The position numbers and the translations under genes are program-made. The notes under the pieces were generated by a model. The model made no database searches. It was not told the origin of the DNA and saw only the letters and a list, made by a program, of their open reading frames with translations. Source: Streptomyces griseorubiginosus (lineage in GTDB: Bacteria > Actinomycetota > Actinomycetes > Streptomycetales > Streptomycetaceae). From it: 64,000 nucleotides of DNA. The stretch covers positions 73,572 to 137,571 of the forward strand of contig NZ_KQ948747.1 in NCBI RefSeq assembly GCF_001514195.1, given 5' to 3'. Positions 53,551 through 61,433 of this stretch are shown here, in pieces (position 1 is the stretch's first letter; each line of letters opens with the position of its first letter).

Positions 53551-53590
53551 GTCAAGGTCCTTCCCTCCGGCGGTGCCGGCCAGCACCCCG

Positions 53591-53779
53591 TCATTCCTCG
53601 TCGGTGACGTCCGGGTCGCCCAGCGGGCGCAGGCCACCGGGCAGGTCGGGAAGCTGGAAGGAGTACCGCCCTCCCCGCATCGCGGGGAAATCTCAGTGCC
53701 GCCCGAACAGGCCACGCGGCCCAATGGCATCCTGCTCCTCGACCCCGACATAGATGAGGATCTGAACCCGCAGGGACAT
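53591..53779 (-). pseudogene. Coupled 62-codon small gene with in-frame TGA after codon 28
   Basis: ATG 53779 overlaps the stop of the ABC ATPase gene (TGATG), with AAAGG upstream inside that gene. The frame reads SLRVQILIYVGVEEQDAIGP, RGLFGRH, then TGA (53693-53695), then DFPAMRGGRYSFQLPDLPGG, LRPLGDPDVTDEE and stop at 53591. The text on both sides of the TGA has normal coding character, so a 62-aa protein split by one base change (TGG or CGA to TGA) is the simplest reading. A downstream product could start at ATG 53680. No family is recognised. Its coupling to a metallophore importer suggests a role in that system. Confidence 0.5.
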
Positions 53780-54669
53780 CAGCCTTTCTCGTTGGCTGAG
53801 GTCGAGGCGGCGCCCACGGGTGGTTCCCGCGCGGGCTCCGGGGCCGGACGAGGGCGCGTGCCCTCGGATCGGCTGTCGTCCTCCAGGGCTTCTTCGTCCG
53901 CGAGCGGCTGGGCCTCGTACAGGACGCGGATGATGCCATCGCCGTGTCGTTCGGTGCGGGCGCGGACGCCGAAGACGTCGGCGAGGATCTTCGGGGTCAG
54001 CACATCGAGGACCGGTCCCGCCGCGACCACGGCCCCTTCGTGCAGGACGACCACGTGGTCGCAAAGGCGGGCTGCCAGGTCGAGGTCGTGCAGGACGGCG
54101 AGGGTGGTGATGCCGGTGGCCCGGATGAGGTCCAGCAGTTCGAAGCGGGCGCGGATGTCGAGGTGGTTGGTGAGTTCGTCCAGGACCAGCAGCCGGGGGT
54201 TCTGGGCCAACGCGCGGGCCAGCAGAACGCGTTGGCGTTCGCCACCGGACAGGGAGGCGTAGTCGCGGTCTGCGAAGGGCCGGACGCCGCAGCGGTCGAC
54301 GGCGTCCGTCACGGCCTGGTGGTCTTCGGCGCGGTCGCGACTCAGCAGGCCGTGGTGGGGTGCGCGGCCGAGGGCGACGATTTCGGTGACAGTCAGGCCC
54401 GTGGTGTTGCCGCCCGCGTCTTGGAGGACGGTGCCGGTACGGCGTGCGGCGGCTCGGGGGGACAGCGCCCAGACGTCGTCGTCACCGATCCGGACGGCAC
54501 CCTCCGCTGGGCGCAGCGAGCGGTAGACGGCGCGCAACAGGGTGCTTTTGCCGCTGCCGTTGGGGCCGACGAGACCGACGATGTCGCCCTCGCGGGCTTC
54601 GAGGCTCACGTTGTGGAGGATCGGGGTGCGGTCCAGGGTGATGTGGAGTTGGTCCACTGTGAGTTTCAT
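53779..54669 (-). CDS. ABC transporter ATP-binding protein (FecE/FhuC-like)
   Basis: 296 aa. Walker A GPNGSGKST (residues 35-43), Q-loop in VLQDAGGN, signature LSGGERQRVLLARAL (near 140), Walker B LLVLDELTNHLD (about 160; Leu replaces the usual Pro of DEPTNHLD), switch His in AVLHDLDLAARLCDHV. A 45-residue Pro/Ala/Glu-rich tail follows. It energises uptake of an iron-siderophore, cobalamin or similar chelate with the upstream permease (4-bp-close, 54673) and lipoprotein. The stop overlaps the start of the small gene at 53779. Confidence 0.9.
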   Translation of the reverse strand: MKLTVDQLHITLDRTPILHNVSLEAREGDIVGLVGPNGSGKSTLLRAVYRSLRPAEGAVRIGDDDVWALSPRAAARRTGTVLQDAGGNTTGLTVTEIVALGRAPHHGLLSRDRAEDHQAVTDAVDRCGVRPFADRDYASLSGGERQRVLLARALAQNPRLLVLDELTNHLDIRARFELLDLIRATGITTLAVLHDLDLAARLCDHVVVLHEGAVVAAGPVLDVLTPKILADVFGVRARTERHGDGIIRVLYEAQPLADEEALEDDSRSEGTRPRPAPEPAREPPVGAASTSANEKG

Positions 54670-54672
54670 TGG

Positions 54673-55812
54673 TCAGTCCAGGCCCTTGGTGTGGCGCAGC
54701 AGCCAGAGGAAGAAGGGGGCGCCTAGAAAGGCGGTGATGATGCCCAGTGGTAGTTCGTTGGGACGGGTGAGGGTGCGGGAGAGCAGGTCGACGAGGACCA
54801 TGTAGACGGCTCCCAGCAAGGCGGTCAGGGGCAGGAGTCTGCGGTGGTCGGCGCCGAGGGTCAGGCGTACCAGGTGCGGGATCATCAGGCCGACGAAGCC
54901 GATGCCGCCCGCGACGGCCACGACCGTGCCGGTCAGCAGCGCGCTGAGGATCAGCAGGACGGCGCGCAGGCGGTTGACGTCGACGCCGAGCGCGGTGGCG
55001 GACTCGTCGCCGGCCAGCAGGGTGTTGAGACGTCGGCCGAAGAGAGTGAGGAGCACAGTGGTGGACAGCACCACCACGGTGACCGCGGGGAGTTGGTCCC
55101 ACTGAGCTCCCGCGACGCTCCCCAGCATCCAGAACATGACCGTTCGCAACTCGTTCGGTGTCGCCTGGAGTTGTACGAAACTGGTCGCCGAGAGGAAGAC
55201 GTAACCGACGGCCACGCCCGCCAGCACCAGCCGGGTCGGCGCCAGCCGGCCCCGCTGCTGCCCCAAGGCGAAGACGAGCGCGCCGGCCGCTACAGCACCG
55301 ATGAAGGCCGCCGCCGATACGCCCAGCCCTGCGAGGGCCGCGCCTTCGCCCAAGGTGATGACGAGGACCGCGCCGAGTGTCGCTCCGTAGGAGAAACCGA
55401 GCACGACGGGGTCGGCGAGCGGGTTGGAGACCAACGTCTGGAGCACCGCGCCGGCCACGGCGAGCCCAGCGCCGACCAAGGCGGCAAGGACCACCCGCGG
55501 AGCGCGGAAGTTCCAGACGATCTGATCCAGCGCGGGGTCGGAGGGTGCCGAGCCTGCTCCGGTGACGTGGTGCAGGACGATTCCCCACACGTCAGTGAGG
55601 CGGACGTTCACCGCGCCGACGCTGATCGACACGATCATGGCGGCGAGCAGCGTGAGGAGCAGGAGCGTGAAGGCCAGCGGGCCTCGGATCCGGCTCAGAA
55701 GGCGTTCGGGTGGAGCTTCTTGGCGATCTTCTGGACGGCCAGGTCGTTGCTGGGGCCGAGGTACATCGAGTCGGACACCGTCACGTACGCGTTGTTCTTG
55801 GCCGCCGGCCAC
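54673..55812 (-). CDS. FecCD-family iron-chelate ABC transporter permease
   Basis: 379 aa as annotated, about 9-10 transmembrane helices after a polar start. Family text: FRAPRVVLAALVGAGLAVAG, AVLQTLVSNPLADPVVLGFS with YGATLGAVL, RRLNTLLAGDESATALGVDV, GGIGFVGLMIPHLVRLTLGA. This is the BtuC/FecD fold. GTG 55812 follows AAGGAG with correct spacing but overlaps the lipoprotein gene by 118 bp; no other ATG/GTG is available before the first helix, so either this start or a rare CTG/TTG near 55690 is used. Middle gene of the importer operon. Confidence 0.85.
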   Translation of the reverse strand: MAGGQEQRVRDGVRLDVPRPQQRPGRPEDRQEAPPERLLSRIRGPLAFTLLLLTLLAAMIVSISVGAVNVRLTDVWGIVLHHVTGAGSAPSDPALDQIVWNFRAPRVVLAALVGAGLAVAGAVLQTLVSNPLADPVVLGFSYGATLGAVLVITLGEGAALAGLGVSAAAFIGAVAAGALVFALGQQRGRLAPTRLVLAGVAVGYVFLSATSFVQLQATPNELRTVMFWMLGSVAGAQWDQLPAVTVVVLSTTVLLTLFGRRLNTLLAGDESATALGVDVNRLRAVLLILSALLTGTVVAVAGGIGFVGLMIPHLVRLTLGADHRRLLPLTALLGAVYMVLVDLLSRTLTRPNELPLGIITAFLGAPFFLWLLRHTKGLD

Positions 55813-56717
55813 TGGGGGAACTCCTTCAGCAGTGTCTTGGCATAGGCCGCCGGATTTGGGTCGTTGTAGGCGATGACGACGAGGGCGTCGACGTCGGTGG
55901 CGGCCACCTTCTCCTTGCTCAGGTCGGCGAAGGTGGTCGTGGCGGCGCTTTCGAAGGCGTTGGCGGCGCCGGCCTTGGCGAGGATGTCGTTGACGATGCC
56001 CCTGGCGAAGACGGAGCTGAAGTCGTTGCTGCCCATCGACATGCTGGAGAAGAGCACCATGACCTTCGGTTTCATCTCGCCCTTGACCTTGTCGGAGACT
56101 GCCGCGATGTTCTTCTCCGACTCGGCGATCAGCTTCTCGGCCCGGTCACTGACGTTGAAGATCCTTCCCATGTCGCGCAGCAGCCGGTAGCTGTCGGCGA
56201 TGGTCATTTTTGAAGGGTCGTCGTCGCAGCCCTGCGGGGAGACGTAGCTGTTGGCTCCTACCTGGTTCAGCTGCTCGCGGGTAGCGAAGCCGTTCTTCTG
56301 GTCGAAGCCGTACGTGGTGGTGGACAGGACGAGGTCGGGACGCAGGCCGAACATCGCCTCGCGCGGGATGTCGTAGGCCTCGTTGAGCTTGACGCCACCG
56401 GTGGGCAGCTTCTTGATGGCGGCGGCCCGGCCTGCGACATCGGAGGCGCCGTAAGTCTGCTCGTTGGCGACGATCCGGTCCCCCAGACCGAGGGCGAGGA
56501 GCGTGGAGACTTCGGCTACGGAGGCACCGTTCATGACGACGACCCGGCTGGGCGCCTTCGTGAACGTCTCTGTCCGGCCGCAGTTGTCCAGCCTCACCGG
56601 ATAGCCGGCCTGCGAGGCCGGGGTCTTGGCCGTGTCGTGGGACGACGAGCCACACGCCGCTGTGAGCAGGCAGAAAGATGCGGCCAGGACGGTGGCGACC
56701 GGCCGGTTGATGGACAT
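55695..56717 (-). CDS. Siderophore/metallophore-binding lipoprotein (FecB/PF01497 type)
   Basis: 340 aa. Signal peptide RPVATVLAASFCLLTAAC with lipobox LTAAC (Cys near residue 22). The mature protein has the helical-backbone binding fold: PSRVVVMNGASVAEVSTLLA with LGLGDRIVANEQTYGA, MFGLRPDLVLSTTTYGFDQK, GIVNDILAKAGAANAFESAA, VDALVVIAYNDPNPAAYAKT. Two extra Cys (DNCGRTE and PQGCDDDP) may form a disulfide. ATG 56717 follows AGGAG. It delivers a metal chelate to the permease/ATPase encoded next. No clear iron box was found upstream; an upstream hairpin (56826-56869) may regulate it. Confidence 0.9.
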   Translation of the reverse strand: MSINRPVATVLAASFCLLTAACGSSSHDTAKTPASQAGYPVRLDNCGRTETFTKAPSRVVVMNGASVAEVSTLLALGLGDRIVANEQTYGASDVAGRAAAIKKLPTGGVKLNEAYDIPREAMFGLRPDLVLSTTTYGFDQKNGFATREQLNQVGANSYVSPQGCDDDPSKMTIADSYRLLRDMGRIFNVSDRAEKLIAESEKNIAAVSDKVKGEMKPKVMVLFSSMSMGSNDFSSVFARGIVNDILAKAGAANAFESAATTTFADLSKEKVAATDVDALVVIAYNDPNPAAYAKTLLKEFPQWPAAKNNAYVTVSDSMYLGPSNDLAVQKIAKKLHPNAF

Positions 56718-56825
56718 GCTGACTCCTGTGCGTGCGAGGTGCGTTGACGTTCTGAGAGCGTCTGATGCAGTAGTCGGGGCGCGGTGGCTGCGAGTTCCCA
56801 CGAGTTCCTACGAGATCCGGAGCCG

Positions 56826-56869
56826 GGGTTGGTGCTCTCTTTCACCGGGAGCCCGGGGAGCACCAACCC
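56826..56869 (-). promoter_or_regulatory. 12-bp-stem hairpin between ECF sigma gene and importer operon
   Basis: GGGTTGGTGCTC (56826-56837) and GAGCACCAACCC (56858-56869) are perfect complements around a 20-nt loop. It lies 10 bp past the sigma factor stop and 109 bp before the lipoprotein start. No T-run. It could terminate the sigma transcript or serve as a leader structure for the importer. Confidence 0.5.
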
Positions 56870-56878
56870 GCTTGCGTG

Positions 56879-57484
56879 TCAGGCCGCCAGGGCAGCTGGT
56901 GCCTCGGCTTCCAGGAGTTGCCGTTCCAAGGTCGCCCGGGCGCGGGAGACCCGGGAACGGATGGTGCCGACGGGGCAGCCGGTGAAGCCGGCGGCCTCTA
57001 TATAGGACAGGCCGACCACCTGGGTGAGGACGAACGCTTCACGGCGTTCGCCGGGCAGCGCGTCCAGCAGGTCGAACAGCGCCACTCTTTCTTCGAAGCC
57101 CGGAAGGCCGCGCGGCTGGTTGCGTTCGACGACCGGCTGCCAGTCGGGGACGTCGGCGAGCCGTGGCCTGGCGGCGGCGTGCCGGAAGCTGTCGACCACG
57201 GCACGGCGAGCAATGGACAGCAGCCAGGTGCGGGCCGAGGCTCGCCCCTCGAAGCGAGGCAGGCTATCCAAGGCCCGCGCGAAGGTTTCCTGGGTCAGGT
57301 CGTGCGCGCCCTGGGGATCGCCGCTGAGGCGGGCGACGTAGCACAACACGTCGTTGTGGAGCGCGCGGACGAAGTGCTCAGCTGCGCGGGCGTCGCCGCT
57401 ACGGGCGGCCAGCGCCCAGGCGGTTGCCTCCGCGTCCGTCGCGGCGCGTCGGGTCCGGGAAGCGGGCAGGACGGTAACAGTCAC
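56879..57484 (-). CDS. RNA polymerase ECF-type sigma factor (SigC-like)
   Basis: 201 aa. Region 2: HNDVLCYVARLSGDPQGAHD, LTQETFARALDSLPRFEGRA, ARTWLLSIARRAVVDSFRH (about residues 42-101). Region 4: LDALPGERREAFVLTQVVGL, SYIEAAGFTGCPVGTIRSRV, SRARATLERQL (about 140-190). The layout resembles M. tuberculosis SigC-type factors, which have been linked to copper acquisition; this assignment is by resemblance only. GTG 57484. No adjacent anti-sigma gene. It sits between copper-related genes and the metallophore importer on the same strand and may connect the two. Confidence 0.85.
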   Translation of the reverse strand: MTVTVLPASRTRRAATDAEATAWALAARSGDARAAEHFVRALHNDVLCYVARLSGDPQGAHDLTQETFARALDSLPRFEGRASARTWLLSIARRAVVDSFRHAAARPRLADVPDWQPVVERNQPRGLPGFEERVALFDLLDALPGERREAFVLTQVVGLSYIEAAGFTGCPVGTIRSRVSRARATLERQLLEAEAPAALAA

Positions 57485-57728
57485 GTGTATGTCCTTCTCG
57501 GGTCGTCAGGACGTCCGGGGCCGGCCGCTGGGAGCGGTGACGGCGTACCAGGACTTGAGGTGCGGCCGTACGCGGTGGGTACGGCGATGCCCGGGGCCCG
57601 ACAGGAGGGTGTCCGCGCACGGCGGTACGTGGACGCGCCGGGCTGAAACGCCGGCAGGAAGGAACTGCGTGCCAACGTGGCAGGACGCAGAAGGAGAGCG
57701 AGACGTGAGGACCCGGTGGTTCCGGCTG

Positions 57729-58469
57729 TCAGGCGACAGCGGCACCCGTGGGCGGCGCCCGAGAGGTGAGGGAGCAGCAGAGGAGAAGGCGCGCCGGCCC
57801 CGGAACGTCGGCGGCGCGGCGTCGGCCCTCGATCGGGCGCGGGAGCGGCGGGGGCCCGGCCAGCAGCATCCGCAAGGGTGCCACCAGCCGCGTGGCCGCG
57901 GCCCGCAAGACGCGAAAGACCGCGCGCTCGCCGCACGCGAGCCAGAGCCCGCACAGGATTGCGGCCAGGAGGTGGGCGGCGAACATGCCGTACGGGGCGG
58001 TGCCGCTCGTACCGGTCATACCGTGCGTGTGGGGGGCGCCGGTCATGGCATGCGCCATGGGGCCCATCTCCATGGGACCCATGTGCATGGATCCCATCGA
58101 GCTCATGGAGCCACTGGAGCCCATTGGTGGAGAGCCCATGGCCATGCCACTCATGCTCGTCGTGGAGCCTGGGGCACTGGTCACGGCACCTCGTCCGGGC
58201 ACCGACGCGGGTGTGAGCGTCTGCGCGAGCGAGAACCCCTCGTGCAGCACCGCCTGTGCAATCGTCACGACCGTGACGATCAGCATGTGCCCCCGTTCAC
58301 GGCCGGCCAGCAGCCAGCCCGCGGTGCCGGTCCCGGCCGCACCGGAGACCATGGCCCACCAGGGGACCGAGGCGCCCGACATGAGCACGTGGCCGAGGGC
58401 AGCGAGCAGCACGCAGGCTGTGGCGAACACACAGGCCCGCAGCGCACGGCACCACCCTCGGACAGTCAC
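57729..58469 (-). CDS. Met/His-rich integral membrane protein, putative copper-related
   Basis: 246 aa. Three or four hydrophobic helices (ACVFATACVLLAALGHVLMS, WAMVSGAAGTGTAGWLLA, MLIVTVVTIAQAVL, MFAAHLLAAILCGLWLA) flank a central loop of about 60 residues extremely rich in Met (SGMAMGSPPMGSSGSMSSMG, SMHMGPMEMGPMAHAMTGAP) plus His. Such Met/His clusters bind Cu(I). The C terminus is Arg/Pro-rich and cytoplasmic. It follows the PCuAC-like gene by 133 bp on the same strand. A role in copper sensing or transfer is inferred from composition and context; the family itself has no established activity. Confidence 0.7.
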   Translation of the reverse strand: MTVRGWCRALRACVFATACVLLAALGHVLMSGASVPWWAMVSGAAGTGTAGWLLAGRERGHMLIVTVVTIAQAVLHEGFSLAQTLTPASVPGRGAVTSAPGSTTSMSGMAMGSPPMGSSGSMSSMGSMHMGPMEMGPMAHAMTGAPHTHGMTGTSGTAPYGMFAAHLLAAILCGLWLACGERAVFRVLRAAATRLVAPLRMLLAGPPPLPRPIEGRRRAADVPGPARLLLCCSLTSRAPPTGAAVA

Positions 58470-58602
58470 AACCCGCCCATCCTCGCACTCGGCCTCCCCT
58501 CGTCGTCAGGGGGTACGTGCGGGCACCCGCCGTCCGAATCACCGACCAGCCAGTGCGCGCCTCACACTCGACGATCGGGAACTCGGCGACCGGGCGGCAC
58601 GA

Positions 58603-59130
58603 CTACTGGAACGAGGCACTTCCCGGACGCACCACCACCGCTAGGACCTTGACCCGCCCACTGCGCCGGAACTCCAGGGTGAAGGGCACCAGATCGCCCG
58701 AACGCCACTTACTGGCCGGAGCGGACACCGTCAGGTCCACCCCTTGCGGCGACATCACGACGCTCCCGCCCGCCGGTATCCCAACCGACTCGACACCGGC
58801 GCGGTAGGCCCCGTTCCCCTCGTTCATACGGTGCCGGGCGAGCGTTATGCCGCCGGGGACATCGCGCGAGGTCACCCGTATCAGTGTGTCTGCCGACCCG
58901 CCCTTGTTCTCCATACGGAAGAACGCGGCCGTCTCCGTGACTCCGGCGGACGGCAGCAGGACGCGTCCCTCGGTGACGTTCATACGTGCCGGGCTGCCCG
59001 CCTCGCCGGTGCCAATCCAGGCGGTGAGGCCCGCCAGTGCCACGCTGCACGCGGCGACGGGGACGAGGGCGGCCAGCACGCCGTCCTTCAGCCGACGCCG
59101 GTCGTAGAGGGCCGTGGTCGTCGACCTCAC
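58603..59130 (-). CDS. PCuAC-type copper chaperone-like protein, membrane-anchored
   Basis: 175 aa. An N-terminal cytoplasmic stretch and one helix (LAALVPVAACSVALAGLTAW) anchor an extracytoplasmic PCuAC-like domain: VLLPSAGVTETAAFFRMENK, DTLIRVTSRDVPGGITLARH, RMNEGNGAYRAGVE, GIPAGGSVVMSPQGVDLTVS. The first HxM of the Cu(I) site is present (ARHRMN), but the usual second H-x-M (GYHLM) reads GVDLTV, so copper binding may be weak. GTG 59130 overlaps the CopA stop (GTGA). Family members deliver copper to extracytoplasmic sites such as cytochrome oxidase. Confidence 0.8.
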   Translation of the reverse strand: MRSTTTALYDRRRLKDGVLAALVPVAACSVALAGLTAWIGTGEAGSPARMNVTEGRVLLPSAGVTETAAFFRMENKGGSADTLIRVTSRDVPGGITLARHRMNEGNGAYRAGVESVGIPAGGSVVMSPQGVDLTVSAPASKWRSGDLVPFTLEFRRSGRVKVLAVVVRPGSASFQ

Positions 59131-61433
59131 AGAACTGCCGCCTTCCCTGATCGTGCCCTGCGAGCACGGCCGCCGGGTGTCCGTTGCGGTTGCCAACCGC
59201 GCAGGCGCAGGCTGTTGGCCACCACGAGCACCGAGCTCACCGACATCGCGGCGGCGGCGAGCATGGGGTTGAGCAGACCCACCATGGCCAGCGGTACGGT
59301 GATGACGTTATAGCCGAAAGCCCACAACAGGTTGGCGCGAATGGTGCCGAGCGTCCGCCTGGCCAGCCCGACAGCGTCAACGAGTGCCTCGATGTCGCCG
59401 CGCACCAGAGTCAGGTCGGCTGCCCCGATGGCCACGTCCGTGCCGCTGCCCATGGCGATGCCCAGGTCGGCGCCGGCCAGCGCGGCGGCGTCGTTCACAC
59501 CGTCGCCGACCACCGCGACCCGGCAGCCCTCCTCCCGCAGCCACCGGACCAGGACGGCCTTGTCCTCCGGGGAGCAGCAGACGTGCACCTCATCGATCCC
59601 GAGCGCCTCCGCCACCGCCCTCGCCGGAGCCTCGCGGTCTCCGGTGGCGAGCACCAGGCGCAAGCCCAGTCGCCGCAGCCGTTCCACGGCACGGTAGCTG
59701 CCGGGCCGCACGACGTCGCCGACGGCGATCAGCGCCACGGCCCTGCCGTCCACCCGGACCACCACGGGCGTGCACGCCTCCCCCTCAGCCGCGGCCAGAG
59801 CGTCGGCCAGCACGGGCGGCAACTCGCCCTCCGGCACGGCCACTTCGACCGTACGACCGGCCACACGCCCCGTGACGCCCCATCCCGCCGTGGCGGTGAA
59901 ACCGATACAGTCCGGGAGCGGCCTCTGGCCCGCCGAGCGGCGCGCATACGCCGTGACCGCCCGCCCGATCGGGTGCTCGGAGCCCTGCTCCACCGCTCCC
60001 GCCAGGCGGACCACCTCCTCCTGCGCAGGGCCGCCGGGCACGGTGGTCACCCGGGCGACTGTCATGTGACCGGAGGTCAGGGTGCCGGTCTTGTCCAGGA
60101 CGACCGTGTCCACGTGCTGGAGCGCCTCCAGCGTCTGCGGACCGCTCACCAGCACACCCAGTTGCGCCCCGCGCCCGGTGGCGGCCATCAGGGCGGTCGG
60201 GGTGGCGAGCCCCAGCGCACACGGGCAGGCCACGACGAGTACGGCCACGCAGGCGGTGAGCGCCGCCTGCGGGTCGGCGCCGGCGCCTAGCCAGAACCCG
60301 AGGACGGTCACCGCGATCGTCAGCACCACCGGCACGAAGACCCCGGCCACCGTGTCGGCCAGGCGCTGCGCCCGTGCCTTGCCCGCCTGCGCCTCGGTGA
60401 CCAAGCGGGTGATCCGCGCCAGCCGGGTGTCCACACCGACGGCCGTCGCCCGTACGAGCAGCAGTCCGCCGGCGTTGACGGCCCCGCCGACCAGCGTCGA
60501 ACCGGGGCCGACCTCGACCGGCTCACTCTCGCCGGTCACCAGAGACAGGTCCACGGCCGAACTGCCCTCCGCCACCTGCCCATCGGTGGCGACACGCTCC
60601 CCCGGACGCACGACGAAGACCTGCCCGACCCTCAACTGCCCGATGGGGACGGACCGCTCGCCGTGCTCGTCGCGGACGGACACCTCCTTGGCCGCCAGGT
60701 CCGCCAGCGCCCGCAGGGCCGTCCCGGTCCGCCGGCGCGCCCGCGCCTCCAAGTACCGTCCGGTCAGCACGAACAGAGGCACGCTCACCGCCGCTTCCAG
60801 ATAGACGTGCGCAGTGCCGTCCGACGCGGACGGCAGCAGACTGAACGGCATCCGCATCCCCGGTTCGCCCGCTCCGCCGAGGAACAGCGCGTACGCCGAC
60901 CAGGAGAAGGACGCCACCACTCCCAGACAGACCAGTGTGTCCATGGTGGCCGCGGAGTGGCGCAGCCCGCGTAGCGCGCGCTCGTGGAAGGGCCAGGCGC
61001 TCCACACCGCCACGGGGGCGGCCAGCGCGAAGCACAGCCACTGCCAGTTGCGGAACTGGAGGTCGGGCACCATCGACAGCACCAGTACGGGGGCGGCGAG
61101 CAGTGCGGTGATGAGAAGCCGTTCGCGCTCCTGCCGGGTGGCGGTCTCGGTGCCGTCCGGGTCGGCGTCCGCCGTCCGCTCGTCCTCTTGGACGGGCGGT
61201 ACGGGCAGGGCAGCCTGGTAGCCGGCCTGTTCGACCGTGGTGACGAGTTCCTCCGGCGCGATGGCCGCCGGGTGACTGACCCGAGCAGTTCCGGTGGCGA
61301 GGTTCACGGTGGCCGTGACGCCGTCCAGCTTGGTGAGCTTCTTCTCCACCCGCCGCACACAGGCCGCGCAGGTCATTCCGCCGACGGTCAGGTCCGTGAC
61401 CACGAGACCGGTCACCGCTTCACCCGCCGTCAC
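59127..61433 (-). CDS. copA: Copper-translocating P1B-type ATPase (CopA/CtpA-like)
   Basis: 768 aa. One N-terminal heavy-metal-binding domain with GGMTCAACVRR (CxxC at 22-25), about eight transmembrane helices, the actuator TGESEP (about 300), the transmembrane CPC in ACPCALGLATP (about 400), phosphorylation motif DKTGT (about 443), HP in EHPIGRAV (about 486) and GDGVND (about 641). CPC plus HP mark the Cu(I)/Ag(I) P1B-1 group. It exports Cu(I) from the cytoplasm. GTG 61433 overlaps the upstream gene's stop by 4 bp, and its own stop overlaps the PCuAC-like gene, giving a tight copper operon. A Pro/Arg-rich tail follows the last helix. Confidence 0.95.
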   Translation of the reverse strand: MTAGEAVTGLVVTDLTVGGMTCAACVRRVEKKLTKLDGVTATVNLATGTARVSHPAAIAPEELVTTVEQAGYQAALPVPPVQEDERTADADPDGTETATRQERERLLITALLAAPVLVLSMVPDLQFRNWQWLCFALAAPVAVWSAWPFHERALRGLRHSAATMDTLVCLGVVASFSWSAYALFLGGAGEPGMRMPFSLLPSASDGTAHVYLEAAVSVPLFVLTGRYLEARARRRTGTALRALADLAAKEVSVRDEHGERSVPIGQLRVGQVFVVRPGERVATDGQVAEGSSAVDLSLVTGESEPVEVGPGSTLVGGAVNAGGLLLVRATAVGVDTRLARITRLVTEAQAGKARAQRLADTVAGVFVPVVLTIAVTVLGFWLGAGADPQAALTACVAVLVVACPCALGLATPTALMAATGRGAQLGVLVSGPQTLEALQHVDTVVLDKTGTLTSGHMTVARVTTVPGGPAQEEVVRLAGAVEQGSEHPIGRAVTAYARRSAGQRPLPDCIGFTATAGWGVTGRVAGRTVEVAVPEGELPPVLADALAAAEGEACTPVVVRVDGRAVALIAVGDVVRPGSYRAVERLRRLGLRLVLATGDREAPARAVAEALGIDEVHVCCSPEDKAVLVRWLREEGCRVAVVGDGVNDAAALAGADLGIAMGSGTDVAIGAADLTLVRGDIEALVDAVGLARRTLGTIRANLLWAFGYNVITVPLAMVGLLNPMLAAAAMSVSSVLVVANSLRLRGWQPQRTPGGRARRARSGKAAVL

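Larger units (their letters stand above)
52185..53555 (+). mobile_element. IS200/IS605-type element with TnpB only (IS1341-like)
   Basis: Both ends carry similar hairpins: CCCCGGCC-TTCA-GGCCGGGG (52185-52204) at the left and CCCCCGCC-TCTA-GGCGGGGG (53526-53545) at the right, each followed by AGGAA. No TnpA (Y1 transposase) gene is present, so this is a solo TnpB element. The exact ends cannot be set from sequence alone. The gap 53546-53590 shows nothing else. Confidence 0.7.

Noticed and set aside
37670..53779. Genome-wide UGA recoding, because several frames contain single in-frame TGA codons
   Set aside because: Many intact genes here end in TGA, and the interrupted frames also show TAG, TAA and frameshifts, so ordinary decay explains most cases.
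59184..60290. Long plus-strand open frame opposite the copper ATPase
   Set aside because: Antisense shadow caused by high GC; no ribosome site, motif or plausible composition.
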